From NCBI RefSeq assembly GCF_900110035.1, contig NZ_FOCF01000001.1, forward strand, positions 558,001-622,000: DNA of 64,000 nt. Direction: 5' to 3'. The DNA comes from Sphingomonas gellani (GTDB taxonomy: Bacteria > Pseudomonadota > Alphaproteobacteria > Sphingomonadales > Sphingomonadaceae). Position 1 is the stretch's first letter; every line of letters starts with the position of its first letter. This document shows, piece by piece, positions 9,965 through 18,339 of the stretch. Below the pieces are notes generated by a model. The model saw nothing but the letters and a program-made list of their open reading frames with translations. It ran no database searches and was not told the origin of the DNA. A program made the translations under genes and the position numbers.

Positions 9965-11043
9965 AGCTTTCCTGGGCAGTGGGGAGGGAAGGGCCCAGAT
10001 CGCGCCGATCAGTGCGGACTGGCGGGACACCGATGCCTTGCGGAAGACGCTGGCCAACTGCTTGCGCGTCGTTTCCCTCAACGATCCGCGCAGAGCGGCA
10101 TGTTCTTCCAGCGTCCGATCAGCCAGCAGGCTTTCTACCAGAGAGGCCTCGCCGCGCGAAAGCTGGAAGAATCGCTGGGCGGCATCGACTTGCGCCGGAA
10201 TGGCGCGTGCCGTGTCGCGCAGGTCGAGCAACACGGCGGGAACGCGGACACCACCGGCACTTTTTTGGGCCGGGTTGCAGGTGCAGGCGACATGGCAATT
10301 CGAAAGGATCGCGAACCGCGACCGTGGTCGGTACCTGGCGCTTCAGGCACAGACGGAGCGCTGAGTCGACCGCGTCCAACTCATTCACACGCCATACCAG
10401 CCGGCGATCGCGTCCCATGCTCACCAGGGTGCCGCCCTTGACCATCCTGCGCGCGGCATCGTTCATGTCGGTCATCCGCAACAGACCGTCGAGTTGCAGG
10501 ATTGCATGGAAAGCGGCGCTCTGATCGACATGATTCGGTCGCTCGGCCAGGCGGCGCCGTATCGCGTCCGTGCGGATCAGGTGCGGTCCGATGCCGTCGA
10601 AAAACGCCTCCTCCTCGGCCCGAACAGCGGCTGGGACGAGTCGCATACGAACGACAGGACGCCGGGCGCGGTGGACAATGCGATGCTGGGATTGTGCGCG
10701 AGGTCATCGCCCGTGCGTCGCAGCGCGCCGTTGCTGCCGTTATGGCCGTTCGTGTCGCGTGCGGGTATCACATGATCCAGGCTGATCGCCGCGCCGATCC
10801 GCTCGGTCGGAAATGCGCGCGAGGTCCAGGGCGTGATGGCGCGACGATGGTCGCGGTAGAGCCGAGTCAGCTCCGGAACCATCCGATAGTCGGATGCGTG
10901 ATCTCGCTTCCGTCCGCTTGCCATAGCCATCCGCCATCGCTGCGAACCGGCCGCACAAGCGTGCCGATCAGCGCGTCGAGCGCCTGAGGGTCGCTTGCGG
11001 CTTCGCAGATCATCACGATCAGGGTCTCGCGATCATCCGGCAT
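9965..11043 (-). pseudogene. LuxR-family transcriptional regulator, multiply frameshifted
   Basis: Pieces of one regulator lie collinearly in different minus-strand frames. The N-terminus (MPDDRETLIVMICEAASDPQ) starts at 11043 and stops near 10867. The next piece (LTRLYRDH to DLAHNPSIALSTAPGVLSFVCD) runs to about 10615. A third (AEEEAFFDGIGPHLIRTDAI to AVDSALRLCLKRQVP) ends near 10262, at a run of six T/A bases. The LuxR helix-turn-helix (LSRGEASLVESLLADRTLEE to SRQSALIGAI) lies at about 10175-9995. At least three frame changes are needed to join them. The assignment rests on the HTH pattern; the sensed signal is unknown. Confidence 0.75.
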
Positions 11044-11508
11044 GCGGGTCAGCGATGCGCAGTTCGCCGTGCAGCTCCGGCGGTCGACTGCTCATCGATA
11101 CCGCCGGACGGAAAAGAAGTAACTTTTGCCGAGGCCCATGGTCCAGTTGCCGATCGCTCCCTCTCTTCCGCCTGATCGCGCATAACCCTCATCTGGCCTT
11201 GCGCGAATGCACCGGCCAAGATGAAGCCAAGCATGATCCCTGTCGAGAAGCCAGTGTAGCCGCGATAAAGATCCCGGTCATCCTCTGTTTCCTTGTTACT
11301 CCCGCGGGGACAACTTGGTAGAATGATATCAGGTGCAGAATACCGCAAATGGGGTAAGTCCCGCACCGGGATCGACCAAGTTGCTGCGGCTGGCCTTCTT
11401 TGCGGGACGGGGCACGGGCATGACGTGCCCGCAAGCACCTGCCATTGCTGCCAAACGCCGAAGCGCCTAGGGGCGCGCGACATTTCATCGATCTAATGGA
11501 GAGGGCCG
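11044..11508. other. Gene-free stretch before fabD
   Basis: No convincing gene. On the minus strand an open frame ending at 11049 holds one hydrophobic segment (TGIMLGFILAGAFAQGQ) followed by a charged stretch, possibly a remnant next to the degraded LuxR gene. On the plus strand a GGAGAGG ribosome site precedes fabD, so its promoter should be in the last 200 bases. Confidence 0.4.
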
Positions 11509-12468
11509 ATGCGCGCGTTCATCTTTCCCGGCCAGGGCAGTCAATCCGTCGGCATGGGCCGGGCACTCGCCGAGGCGAGCCCCTGTGCCCGCGAGGTCTT
11601 CGGCGAAGTGGACGAAACGCTCGGCCAGCATCTGTTCCGCCTAATGGCCGAAGGGCCGGCCGACGAGCTGACCCTGACGGAGAATGCGCAACCCGCGATC
11701 ATGGCCAACGCCATCGCGACGTTGCGCGTCCTGCAAAAGGACGGCGGCGTCAGCCTGGCCGACAAGGTCGACTTCGTCGCCGGCCACAGCTTGGGCGAAT
11801 ATTCCGCGCTGTGTGCCGCGGCCGCCTTCGATCTGGGGACCACGGCCCGGCTGCTGAAGCACCGCGGGCGCGCGATGCAGGCGGCGGTGCCGGTGGGGGA
11901 GGGCGCGATGGCCGCGCTGCTCGGAGCCGACATCGACACGGCGCGCGCAATTGCCGGCGCGGCGGTCGATTCGATCCTCGCCGAGGGCGGGGAAGAACGG
12001 GTCTGCACCGTCGCCAACGACAATGATCCGACCCAGGTCGTGATTTCCGGTCATCGCGACGCGGTTGAGCGGGCGTTGCAACTGGCCAAGGAGATGGGCG
12101 CGCGGCGGGCGGTGCTGCTGCCCGTATCGGCCCCTTTCCACTGCCCGCTGATGCAGCCGGCGGCCGACGCGATGGAGGAGGCGCTGGCCGACGCGTCGAT
12201 CGGCGCGCCCCTGGTGCCGGTATTCGCCAATGTCGACGCGGTCGCCATCGCCGATCCGGGTCAGATTCGCGCCGCGCTGGTGCGGCAGGTCACCGGGGTC
12301 GTGCGCTGGCGCGAATCGGTGTTGGCGATGCAGGAAGCCGGGGTAACGCAGGTCGTGGAATTCGGCGGCAAGGTGCTCTCGCCCATGGTGAAGCGCATCG
12401 CCCCCGACCTGGACGCGATCAGCGTCGTGACGATGGACGATCTCGAAGCGCTTGCCGCTAAGCTTTGA
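11509..12468 (+). CDS. fabD: FabD, malonyl-CoA:ACP transacylase
   Basis: Transfers malonyl from CoA to acyl carrier protein to supply fatty-acid elongation. The 319 residues contain the FPGQGSQ N-terminal motif, the nucleophile elbow GHSLGEY (Ser about 90) and the catalytic His in the APFHCPLM segment. A GGAGAGG ribosome site sits just before the ATG. It is the first gene of fabD-fabG-acpP-fabF-mltG, and its stop is about 12 bases before fabG. Confidence 0.97.
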   Translation: MRAFIFPGQGSQSVGMGRALAEASPCAREVFGEVDETLGQHLFRLMAEGPADELTLTENAQPAIMANAIATLRVLQKDGGVSLADKVDFVAGHSLGEYSALCAAAAFDLGTTARLLKHRGRAMQAAVPVGEGAMAALLGADIDTARAIAGAAVDSILAEGGEERVCTVANDNDPTQVVISGHRDAVERALQLAKEMGARRAVLLPVSAPFHCPLMQPAADAMEEALADASIGAPLVPVFANVDAVAIADPGQIRAALVRQVTGVVRWRESVLAMQEAGVTQVVEFGGKVLSPMVKRIAPDLDAISVVTMDDLEALAAKL

Positions 12469-12479
12469 CGGAGAAGATG

Positions 12480-13220
12480 ATGTTCGACCTTTCTGGCATG
12501 ACGGCCCTTGTCACCGGGGCCAGCGGGGGCATCGGGTCCTCCATCGCGCAGGCGTTGGCGGGGCAGGGCGCACGCCTGGCGCTGTCGGGGTCCAATGCGG
12601 ACAAGCTTGAGGCGTTTCGCGCATCCTTGGGCGGCGATCATGTCGCGCTGCCTTGCGACCTTTCGGACGCGGCGTCCGTCGACGCGTTGGTGCCCCGCGC
12701 CGTCGAGGCTCTGGGCGGACGGCTCGACATTCTGGTCAACAATGCGGGCGTGACGCGCGACAATCTGGCCATGCGCATGAAGGATGACGAGTGGGATCAG
12801 GTGATCCGCGTCAACCTTGAGGCGGCGTTCCGCCTAGTCCGCGCGGCCGCCAAGCCGATGATGAAGGCGCGGTTCGGTCGCGTTGTTTCGATCACGTCCG
12901 TGGTCGGTACGACCGGCAATCCCGGCCAGGCGAACTATGCCGCGTCCAAGGCGGGGCTGGTCGGCATGTCCAAGGCGCTGGCGCAGGAACTGGCCAGCCG
13001 CAACATCACCGTGAACTGCGTCGCCCCGGGCTTCATCCGCTCGGCAATGACGGACGTTCTGCCCGATGCGCAGAAGAATGCACTGCTGACCCGCATCCCG
13101 GCCGGCGACTTGGGCAGGGGTGAGGACATCGGCGCAGCCGTCGTGTATCTCGCATCGCGGGAGGCGGGATATGTCACCGGCCAGACGCTGCATGTGAACG
13201 GCGGCATGGCGATGATCTGA
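12480..13220 (+). CDS. fabG: FabG, 3-oxoacyl-ACP reductase
   Basis: NADPH-dependent short-chain dehydrogenase for the first reduction of the fatty-acid cycle. The 246 residues match FabG length. The cofactor motif TGASGGIG, the NNAG motif, catalytic Ser (SITSVVG) and YxxxK (YAASK) are present. Start chosen at 12480, with GGAG at 12470-12473 six bases upstream; a tandem ATG at 12477 or a TTG at 12465 overlapping the fabD stop are alternatives. Confidence 0.95.
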   Translation: MFDLSGMTALVTGASGGIGSSIAQALAGQGARLALSGSNADKLEAFRASLGGDHVALPCDLSDAASVDALVPRAVEALGGRLDILVNNAGVTRDNLAMRMKDDEWDQVIRVNLEAAFRLVRAAAKPMMKARFGRVVSITSVVGTTGNPGQANYAASKAGLVGMSKALAQELASRNITVNCVAPGFIRSAMTDVLPDAQKNALLTRIPAGDLGRGEDIGAAVVYLASREAGYVTGQTLHVNGGMAMI

Positions 13221-13304
13221 CGATCGGGTGCTTGCCACTCGAACAGCCCCGTTCTACGGGCGTTCAGGAAATACAAAATCCGCAAGGAACGAAGAGGGAT
13301 TATC

Positions 13305-13541
13305 ATGAGCGAGACCGCCGACCGCGTGAAGAAGATCGTCGTCGAGCACCTCGGCGTCGAGGCCGACAAGGTGACCGAGGATGCGAGCTTCATCGACGAT
13401 CTGGGCGCGGACAGCCTCGACATCGTCGAACTCGTCATGGCGTTCGAGGAAGAGTTCGGGGTCGAGATCCCCGACGATGCCGCCGAGAAGATCACCACCG
13501 TCAAGGATGCGATCAGCTACATCGACGAGCATAAGGGCTGA
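13305..13541 (+). CDS. acpP: Acyl carrier protein
   Basis: 78-residue acidic four-helix carrier. The phosphopantetheine site is the Ser in [10 protein letters not shown]. An 84-base gap separates it from fabG, with AGAGGGA just before the ATG, so acpP may have its own promoter, as is common for this abundant protein. Confidence 0.98.
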   Translation: MSETADRVKKIVVEHLGVEADKVTEDASFIDDLGADSLDIVELVMAFEEEFGVEIPDDAAEKITTVKDAISYIDEHKG

Positions 13542-13648
13542 TCTCTTACCTCGACCCGTTCGCCCGGTGAGCGGCACGTCCCCGGACGGTCCGCCGGCTT
13601 CATCGATCAGGGGCGGTTATACGTCCTGACGGCGTAAACGGAGCGTTG

Positions 13649-13681
13649 ACAGGCTCAGCCCCTGCGGGTTGGGCCTGTTTT
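13649..13681 (+). terminator. Possible terminator or attenuator between acpP and fabF
   Basis: An imperfect hairpin (ACAGGC at 13649-13654 pairs with GCCTGT at 13673-13678, with further G-C pairing inside) is followed by TTTT. It could end most acpP transcripts and lower fabF expression relative to acpP, a common arrangement. The stem is interrupted, so strength is uncertain. Confidence 0.4.
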
Positions 13682-13701
13682 GCTGTTCGGAGAATTTCAT
13701 T

Positions 13702-14961
13702 ATGCGTCGCGTCGTCATCACCGGCCTCGGCCTCGTCACCCCGCTCGGGGCAGATGTCGAAACCGCGTGGAAGAACATCATCGCTGCAAAATCGGGTGCC
13801 GGTACGATCGCACGCTTCGATGCGACCGATTTCCACACCAATTATGCCTGCGAGGTGAAGCCGGCGGACCATGAATACGGGTTCGATGCGGGCAAGCGCG
13901 TCGACCACAAGATCCAGCGGCAGGTCGATCCCTTCATCGTGTTCGGCATCGACGCGGCGGGTCAGGCGCTGGAAGACGCCGGACTGACCGACATGAGCGA
14001 AGAGGAGCGGCTGCGTGCCGGCTGCTCGATCGGATCGGGCATCGGCGGTCTGCCGGGCATCGAATCCGAATCGCTGGTGCTCGCGAGCAAGGGGCCGAAG
14101 CGGGTCAGCCCGCATTTCGTCCATGGCCGGCTCATCAACCTGATCTCGGGTCAGGTCTCGATCAAATATGGCCTGATGGGACCCAATCATGCCGTGGTGA
14201 CCGCGTGCTCGACGGGTGCGCACTCCATCGGCGACGCCGCGCGGATGATCGCGATGGACGATGCCGACGTGATGCTGGCGGGTGGGGCGGAGAGCGCGAT
14301 CTGCCCGATCGGCATTGCCGGCTTCGGTCAGGCGCGCGCCCTGTCAACCGGCTTCCGCGACGAACCGTGGCGGGCCAGCCGTCCCTATGACAAGGACCGC
14401 GACGGCTTCGTCATGGGCGAAGGCGCGGGCGTCGTGTGCCTGGAGGAATATGAGCACGCCAAGGCACGTGGAGCCAAGATGTATGCCGAGGTGATCGGCT
14501 ATGGCTTGTCCGGCGATGCCTATCACGTCACCGCGCCGCATCCGGAAGGATCTGGTGCGTTCCGCGCCATGCAGATGGCCGTGCGCAAGTCCGGGCTGAC
14601 GCTGGAGGAAATCGACTATGTCAACGCGCACGGCACCTCGACCCCGCTGGGCGACGAGCTGGAGCTGGGCGCGGTGCGGCGGCTGTTCGGCGACGCGATC
14701 GGCGGACTGTCGATGTCGTCGACCAAGTCCGCGATCGGGCACCTGCTTGGCGGCGCCGGCGCGGTCGAATCGATCTTCTGCGTGCTGGCGATGCGCGACG
14801 GCATCGTGCCGCCGACCCTGAACCTCGACAATCCGAGCGACAATTGCGCGGGCGTCGATCTGGTCCCGCACAAGGCGAAGGAGCGCAAGGTCCGGGCGGT
14901 TCTGAACAACAGCTTCGGCTTTGGCGGCACCAACGCGTCGCTGGTGATGCGGGCGATCTGA
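13702..14961 (+). CDS. fabF: FabF, 3-oxoacyl-ACP synthase II
   Basis: Condensing enzyme that elongates acyl-ACP with malonyl-ACP. The 419 residues begin RRVVITGLGLVTPLG. Nucleophile Cys is in VTACSTGAHS, the catalytic His residues are in NAHGTSTPLGD and SAIGHLLGGAG, and the Lys is in SSTKSAIGH. Start set at 13702, the ATG just before the conserved N-terminus with GGAG at 13689-13692; an upstream in-frame start would add an unconserved 11-residue piece. Confidence 0.97.
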   Translation: MRRVVITGLGLVTPLGADVETAWKNIIAAKSGAGTIARFDATDFHTNYACEVKPADHEYGFDAGKRVDHKIQRQVDPFIVFGIDAAGQALEDAGLTDMSEEERLRAGCSIGSGIGGLPGIESESLVLASKGPKRVSPHFVHGRLINLISGQVSIKYGLMGPNHAVVTACSTGAHSIGDAARMIAMDDADVMLAGGAESAICPIGIAGFGQARALSTGFRDEPWRASRPYDKDRDGFVMGEGAGVVCLEEYEHAKARGAKMYAEVIGYGLSGDAYHVTAPHPEGSGAFRAMQMAVRKSGLTLEEIDYVNAHGTSTPLGDELELGAVRRLFGDAIGGLSMSSTKSAIGHLLGGAGAVESIFCVLAMRDGIVPPTLNLDNPSDNCAGVDLVPHKAKERKVRAVLNNSFGFGGTNASLVMRAI

Positions 14962-14967
14962 CACCTC

Positions 14968-15960
14968 ATGGCGCGGGCGAACGGTGGACGAGGCATGCGC
15001 AAGACGGGTTGCTTGCTGCTCCTGATCGTGTTGGCGGCGATCGTCGGGGGCGTCGTCGTTGTCCGCGATTGGGGCGGAGCGGGTCCGAACCCGCGCACTC
15101 AGACGTTCCAGGTGCCCCAGGGTGCCAGCCTGGCAACCACCGCTCGCGACCTGCAAAAGGCGGGGGCGATCGGATCGGCTGCCCGCTTCCGCCTCCTGGC
15201 CCGCGTGTTCGGTTCGAACGATCCGATCAAGGCGGGCGAGTACCGACTGCCCCCGCACATCCGCCCCGCGGACATCCTGCGGATGTTGCAGGGTGGAAAG
15301 GTGCTGCAACGGCTGGTCGTCGTGCCGGAGGGTTACCCGTCCGTGCTGGTCCATGATGCCGTGATGAAGGCCGACGGGCTGGTCGGACCGGTGGCAGTGC
15401 CGGCGGAGGGCAGCATCCTGCCCGACAGTTACGCCTTTCAGCGCGGAGACATCCGCCAGGGCGTCGTGGCACGGATGCAGGGCGCCATGCGGGCCTATCT
15501 CGCCCAGGCCTGGAAAAAGCGTCAACCGGGCATTGCCGTGTCCACCCCGGAACAGGCGATCATCCTCGCCTCCATCGTGGAAAAGGAAACCGGCAAGCCG
15601 TCGGAACGGCGCATGGTCGCGGCGGTGTACGGTAATCGCCTCAGGCGGCACATGCCGCTGCAAGCCGATCCGACCGTCATCTATCCGATCACCAAGGGGC
15701 GACCGCTGGGCCGGCGCATCCTGTTGTCCGAATTGCGGGCGAAGAACGGCTATAACACCTACGCCTCTCCGGGGCTTCCGGTCGGGCCGATCGCGAACCC
15801 CGGACGGGCATCGATCGACGCGGTGCTTGCGCCCGCGACGACGCAGGCGCTGTACTTCGTGGCCGACGGATCTGGCGGCCACGTATTCGCCAACACCCTG
15901 GCCGAGCATAATGCGAATGTGGTCAAGTGGCGCGCTTATCGCGCCGCGCATGGCATCTGA
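14968..15960 (+). CDS. mltG: MltG, endolytic transglycosylase
   Basis: Membrane-anchored YceG/MltG family protein thought to cut nascent glycan strands and set their length. The 330 residues have one transmembrane segment (about 13-30), a LysM-like portion, and the catalytic Glu in SIVEKETGK (about 206-214), followed by the conserved QADPTVIYP and YNTYASPGLPVGPI segments. It begins six bases after fabF, an arrangement common in alphaproteobacteria. An internal ATG at 14995 with GGACGAGG before it is an equally plausible start. Confidence 0.94.
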   Translation: MARANGGRGMRKTGCLLLLIVLAAIVGGVVVVRDWGGAGPNPRTQTFQVPQGASLATTARDLQKAGAIGSAARFRLLARVFGSNDPIKAGEYRLPPHIRPADILRMLQGGKVLQRLVVVPEGYPSVLVHDAVMKADGLVGPVAVPAEGSILPDSYAFQRGDIRQGVVARMQGAMRAYLAQAWKKRQPGIAVSTPEQAIILASIVEKETGKPSERRMVAAVYGNRLRRHMPLQADPTVIYPITKGRPLGRRILLSELRAKNGYNTYASPGLPVGPIANPGRASIDAVLAPATTQALYFVADGSGGHVFANTLAEHNANVVKWRAYRAAHGI

Positions 15961-16436
15961 AGGTTTCGCGCAGCCTTTGCGTCTTTCACAGCTTAAAGCG
16001 TACATCTCCACGCGGGCATAGGTCGACGCCTGCTCATCCAGGCCGCCTCCGACCGGGCGACTCGCTTTACGCAGTAGCGCGCATAGGGATTTCCGCCAGG
16101 GCGCCAACGCGATGGGTGCTTCCGCAACCCCTCGCATGGTTAGCCAGCGGACGAATCATGTGGTTGGTCGGGCAGAGCGCGCATCTTGACCGCGTGGGCA
16201 TTCCGCGCACGGCGGTGGTACGCTGCGCCATAACCGTTGCCAAGTCCATGCGTTGGCGCAATTCGATCAGTGTCGCGCGCGGGCCGTCATGGCGAAGGAG
16301 ACCAATTGCCTGCAACGTCAAATAAGGACGGGGCCAATAAGGACGGCGCCAAGCCGACGTGCTCGATGATTGAAGCCGGCGCGCTCGTCTAGTCTAACCC
16401 TCGCTATGGCACTGAACGCCTTCCATCATCCGGCCC
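15961..16436. other. Gene-free stretch after mltG
   Basis: No recognisable gene. A minus-strand open frame at 16067-16321 (84 codons, no family recognised) is the only longish candidate and looks accidental. A tandem 15-base near-repeat lies at 16321-16350. Confidence 0.4.
16321..16350. repeat. Tandem 15-base direct repeat
   Basis: AATAAGGACGGGGCC is followed directly by AATAAGGACGGCGCC, differing at one base. Two copies only, in noncoding sequence; no function visible. Confidence 0.6.
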
Positions 16437-16628
16437 TTACTTCTGCGCCGTTGCGCCACCCTGCGACATGTTGGGGCGTCGGCGGCAGATACGGATCACC
16501 GGCTGACAGACAATCCCGGGAGTCGAGCAGACGCGCCGATTGCCCTTGACCGTGCACGCACGGCATTGTCGCTGCACATCGGCACAGACCTGCGGGGCAG
16601 CGACTGCGAGCGCCAGTAGGGTCAGCAT
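16437..16628 (-). CDS. Small cysteine-rich secreted peptide
   Basis: A 63-residue product with a short signal peptide (MLTLLALAVAAPQVCA) and a mature part with several more cysteines (QCRACTV, RRVCST, IVCQPV, RICRRR), a basic core and a Gln/Lys tail. The cysteine spacing suggests disulfides or metal binding in the periplasm. No family recognised. It begins 64 bases after eda on the same strand, so it may be the tail of the Entner-Doudoroff operon. Confidence 0.5.
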   Translation of the reverse strand: MLTLLALAVAAPQVCADVQRQCRACTVKGNRRVCSTPGIVCQPVIRICRRRPNMSQGGATAQK

Positions 16629-16692
16629 GGCCTGTCGCTCTTCCACAAGCGGCGCCGTGTCGAACCGGCGCCGACAGCATCGACCGCGACGA

Positions 16693-17298
16693 TCAGCCGC
16701 GCATGGCAGTGGCGCTGCGCGCCTTGGCCTCCATCTCCGCCGGGGTGCCGGTCGCAACCCAGCTGCCGCCGACACACAGGACCGGGTCGAACGCCAGCCA
16801 GTCGGGTGCGGTCGCTTCGGTGATGCCGCCGGTGGGGCAGAATTTGCATTGATAGAAGGGCGCGGCCAGCGCCTTCAATGCCGGCAGTCCGCCGCTGGTT
16901 TCCGCCGGAAAGAACTTGAAGTGGGTCAGGCCCATGTCCAGCCCCCGCATGATGTCGCCCGCCGTGGCCACGCCGGGCAGGTACGGCACACCGCTCTGCA
17001 CGATCCGCTCGCCGAGCTTTTCGGACAGGCCGGGGGACACGATGAACTCGGCGCCCGCGTCCATCACCTGCTCGAACTGATCGGTGGAGACGACCGTGCC
17101 TGCGCCGACGATGGCGCCGGGCACCTGCTTCATTTCCCGGATCACGTCGAGTGCGGCGGGGGTACGCATCGTGACCTCCAGCACCTTCAGACCGCCGGCG
17201 ACCAGCGCCTCCGCGATTGGGCGGGCCTGCGCCACGTCGCGGATGACCAGCACCGGGATCACGGCGCTGGTCTGCATGATGGTGGCGATGTCGCTCAC
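16693..17298 (-). CDS. eda: KDPG aldolase
   Basis: Splits 2-keto-3-deoxy-6-phosphogluconate into pyruvate and glyceraldehyde-3-phosphate, the last step of the Entner-Doudoroff pathway. The 201 residues form the usual single barrel, with the general base Glu in LEVTMRT and the Schiff-base Lys in THFKFFPAE. Its ATG overlaps the glk stop by 4 bases. Confidence 0.97.
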   Translation of the reverse strand: MSDIATIMQTSAVIPVLVIRDVAQARPIAEALVAGGLKVLEVTMRTPAALDVIREMKQVPGAIVGAGTVVSTDQFEQVMDAGAEFIVSPGLSEKLGERIVQSGVPYLPGVATAGDIMRGLDMGLTHFKFFPAETSGGLPALKALAAPFYQCKFCPTGGITEATAPDWLAFDPVLCVGGSWVATGTPAEMEAKARSATAMRG

Positions 17299-18302
17299 GG
17301 GCGATCTCCCTGGCTGGATGCGTTGTTGCGCTGGTTCGATTGGTGTTCCTGGGCGAAGGCGGCTGCCGCCCCGAACAGCCCCGGCTGGGGATGGGTGATG
17401 AGTTTCACCGGGATACTCGCCATCAGCGACTGAAAGCGACCCTTGGCCACGAAGCGCTGGTCGAACCCCGACCGGATCAGCTTGTCCTTGATGCGCAGGC
17501 CCAGACCGCCGGCAATCACCACCGCTTTCGCCCCGTGCGCCAGCGCCAGATCCCCGGACACCGCGCCCAGCGCCAGGCAGAAGCGGTCGAGCGCGGCGAG
17601 CGCGATCGAATCGGTGCCGTTCAGCGCCTCGGTCCAGATCGTCTTGTCGTCCCGGCTGGGCACCGCGCGCCCTTCCAGTTCGGCCAGGGTTTCATACAGG
17701 CCGACGATACCCGGGCCGGCGCAGATGCGCTCTGCCGATACGCGCGTGAATGTCCGGCGCAGCCGCTTCACCACCGCATCCTCGATCCCGTCGAGCGGGG
17801 CGTAGTCGATATGCCCGCCCTCGGTCGACAGTACATGGTAACGGCCATCGATCTTCAGCACCTGCGCGACACCCAGACCGGTGCCGGGCCCGCAGACGGT
17901 GGTGACGCCCTGGCTGGGCAGGGGAATGTCCGGCCCGCACAGATGCTCGAAATGCTCGGCCGGCAATTGCGCGACCGAGTGGCCGATCGCGCCGAAATCG
18001 TTGACGATGGTCCATGTATCCGCGCCCAGCCGCTCCGGGATCAGGGACGGGCGGATCACCCAGGGATTGTTGGTCAGCCGGATCACGTCACCCGTGATCG
18101 GCGACGCGACCGCGATGCTGGCCGCATTCGGCAGGTCACGGCCAATCTTCGCGCCAAAGGCCTGCCACGCCGTTTGCAGGCTGGCATGCTCGGCCGTCTT
18201 CAACGTGGTCGGCTCACCCAGCGTCAGGACATGACCGTCCTCCACCTCGGCGATCGCGAAGCGCGCATGCGTGCCGCCGATATCGACCGCGACAATTTCC
18301 AT
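17295..18302 (-). CDS. glk: Glucokinase
   Basis: ATP-dependent phosphorylation of glucose, feeding zwf. The 335 residues show the phosphate-binding VDIGGTHARFA motif at the N-terminus, the sugar-binding EGGHIDYAP (His and Glu) and the GLGVAQV/CGPGTGLG loop of the proteobacterial glucokinase family. The start at 18302 follows GGAGG; a frame open further upstream has no conserved sequence. It lies between edd and eda in the operon. Confidence 0.96.
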   Translation of the reverse strand: MEIVAVDIGGTHARFAIAEVEDGHVLTLGEPTTLKTAEHASLQTAWQAFGAKIGRDLPNAASIAVASPITGDVIRLTNNPWVIRPSLIPERLGADTWTIVNDFGAIGHSVAQLPAEHFEHLCGPDIPLPSQGVTTVCGPGTGLGVAQVLKIDGRYHVLSTEGGHIDYAPLDGIEDAVVKRLRRTFTRVSAERICAGPGIVGLYETLAELEGRAVPSRDDKTIWTEALNGTDSIALAALDRFCLALGAVSGDLALAHGAKAVVIAGGLGLRIKDKLIRSGFDQRFVAKGRFQSLMASIPVKLITHPQPGLFGAAAAFAQEHQSNQRNNASSQGDRP

Positions 18303-18339
18303 CAGTTCCGAGCCTCCAACTTCACAGCTCCTTGCAAGG

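Noticed and set aside
14344..16137. Minus-strand frame of 597 codons across fabF and mltG
   Set aside because: Crosses two well-supported genes on the other strand; no recognisable domain.
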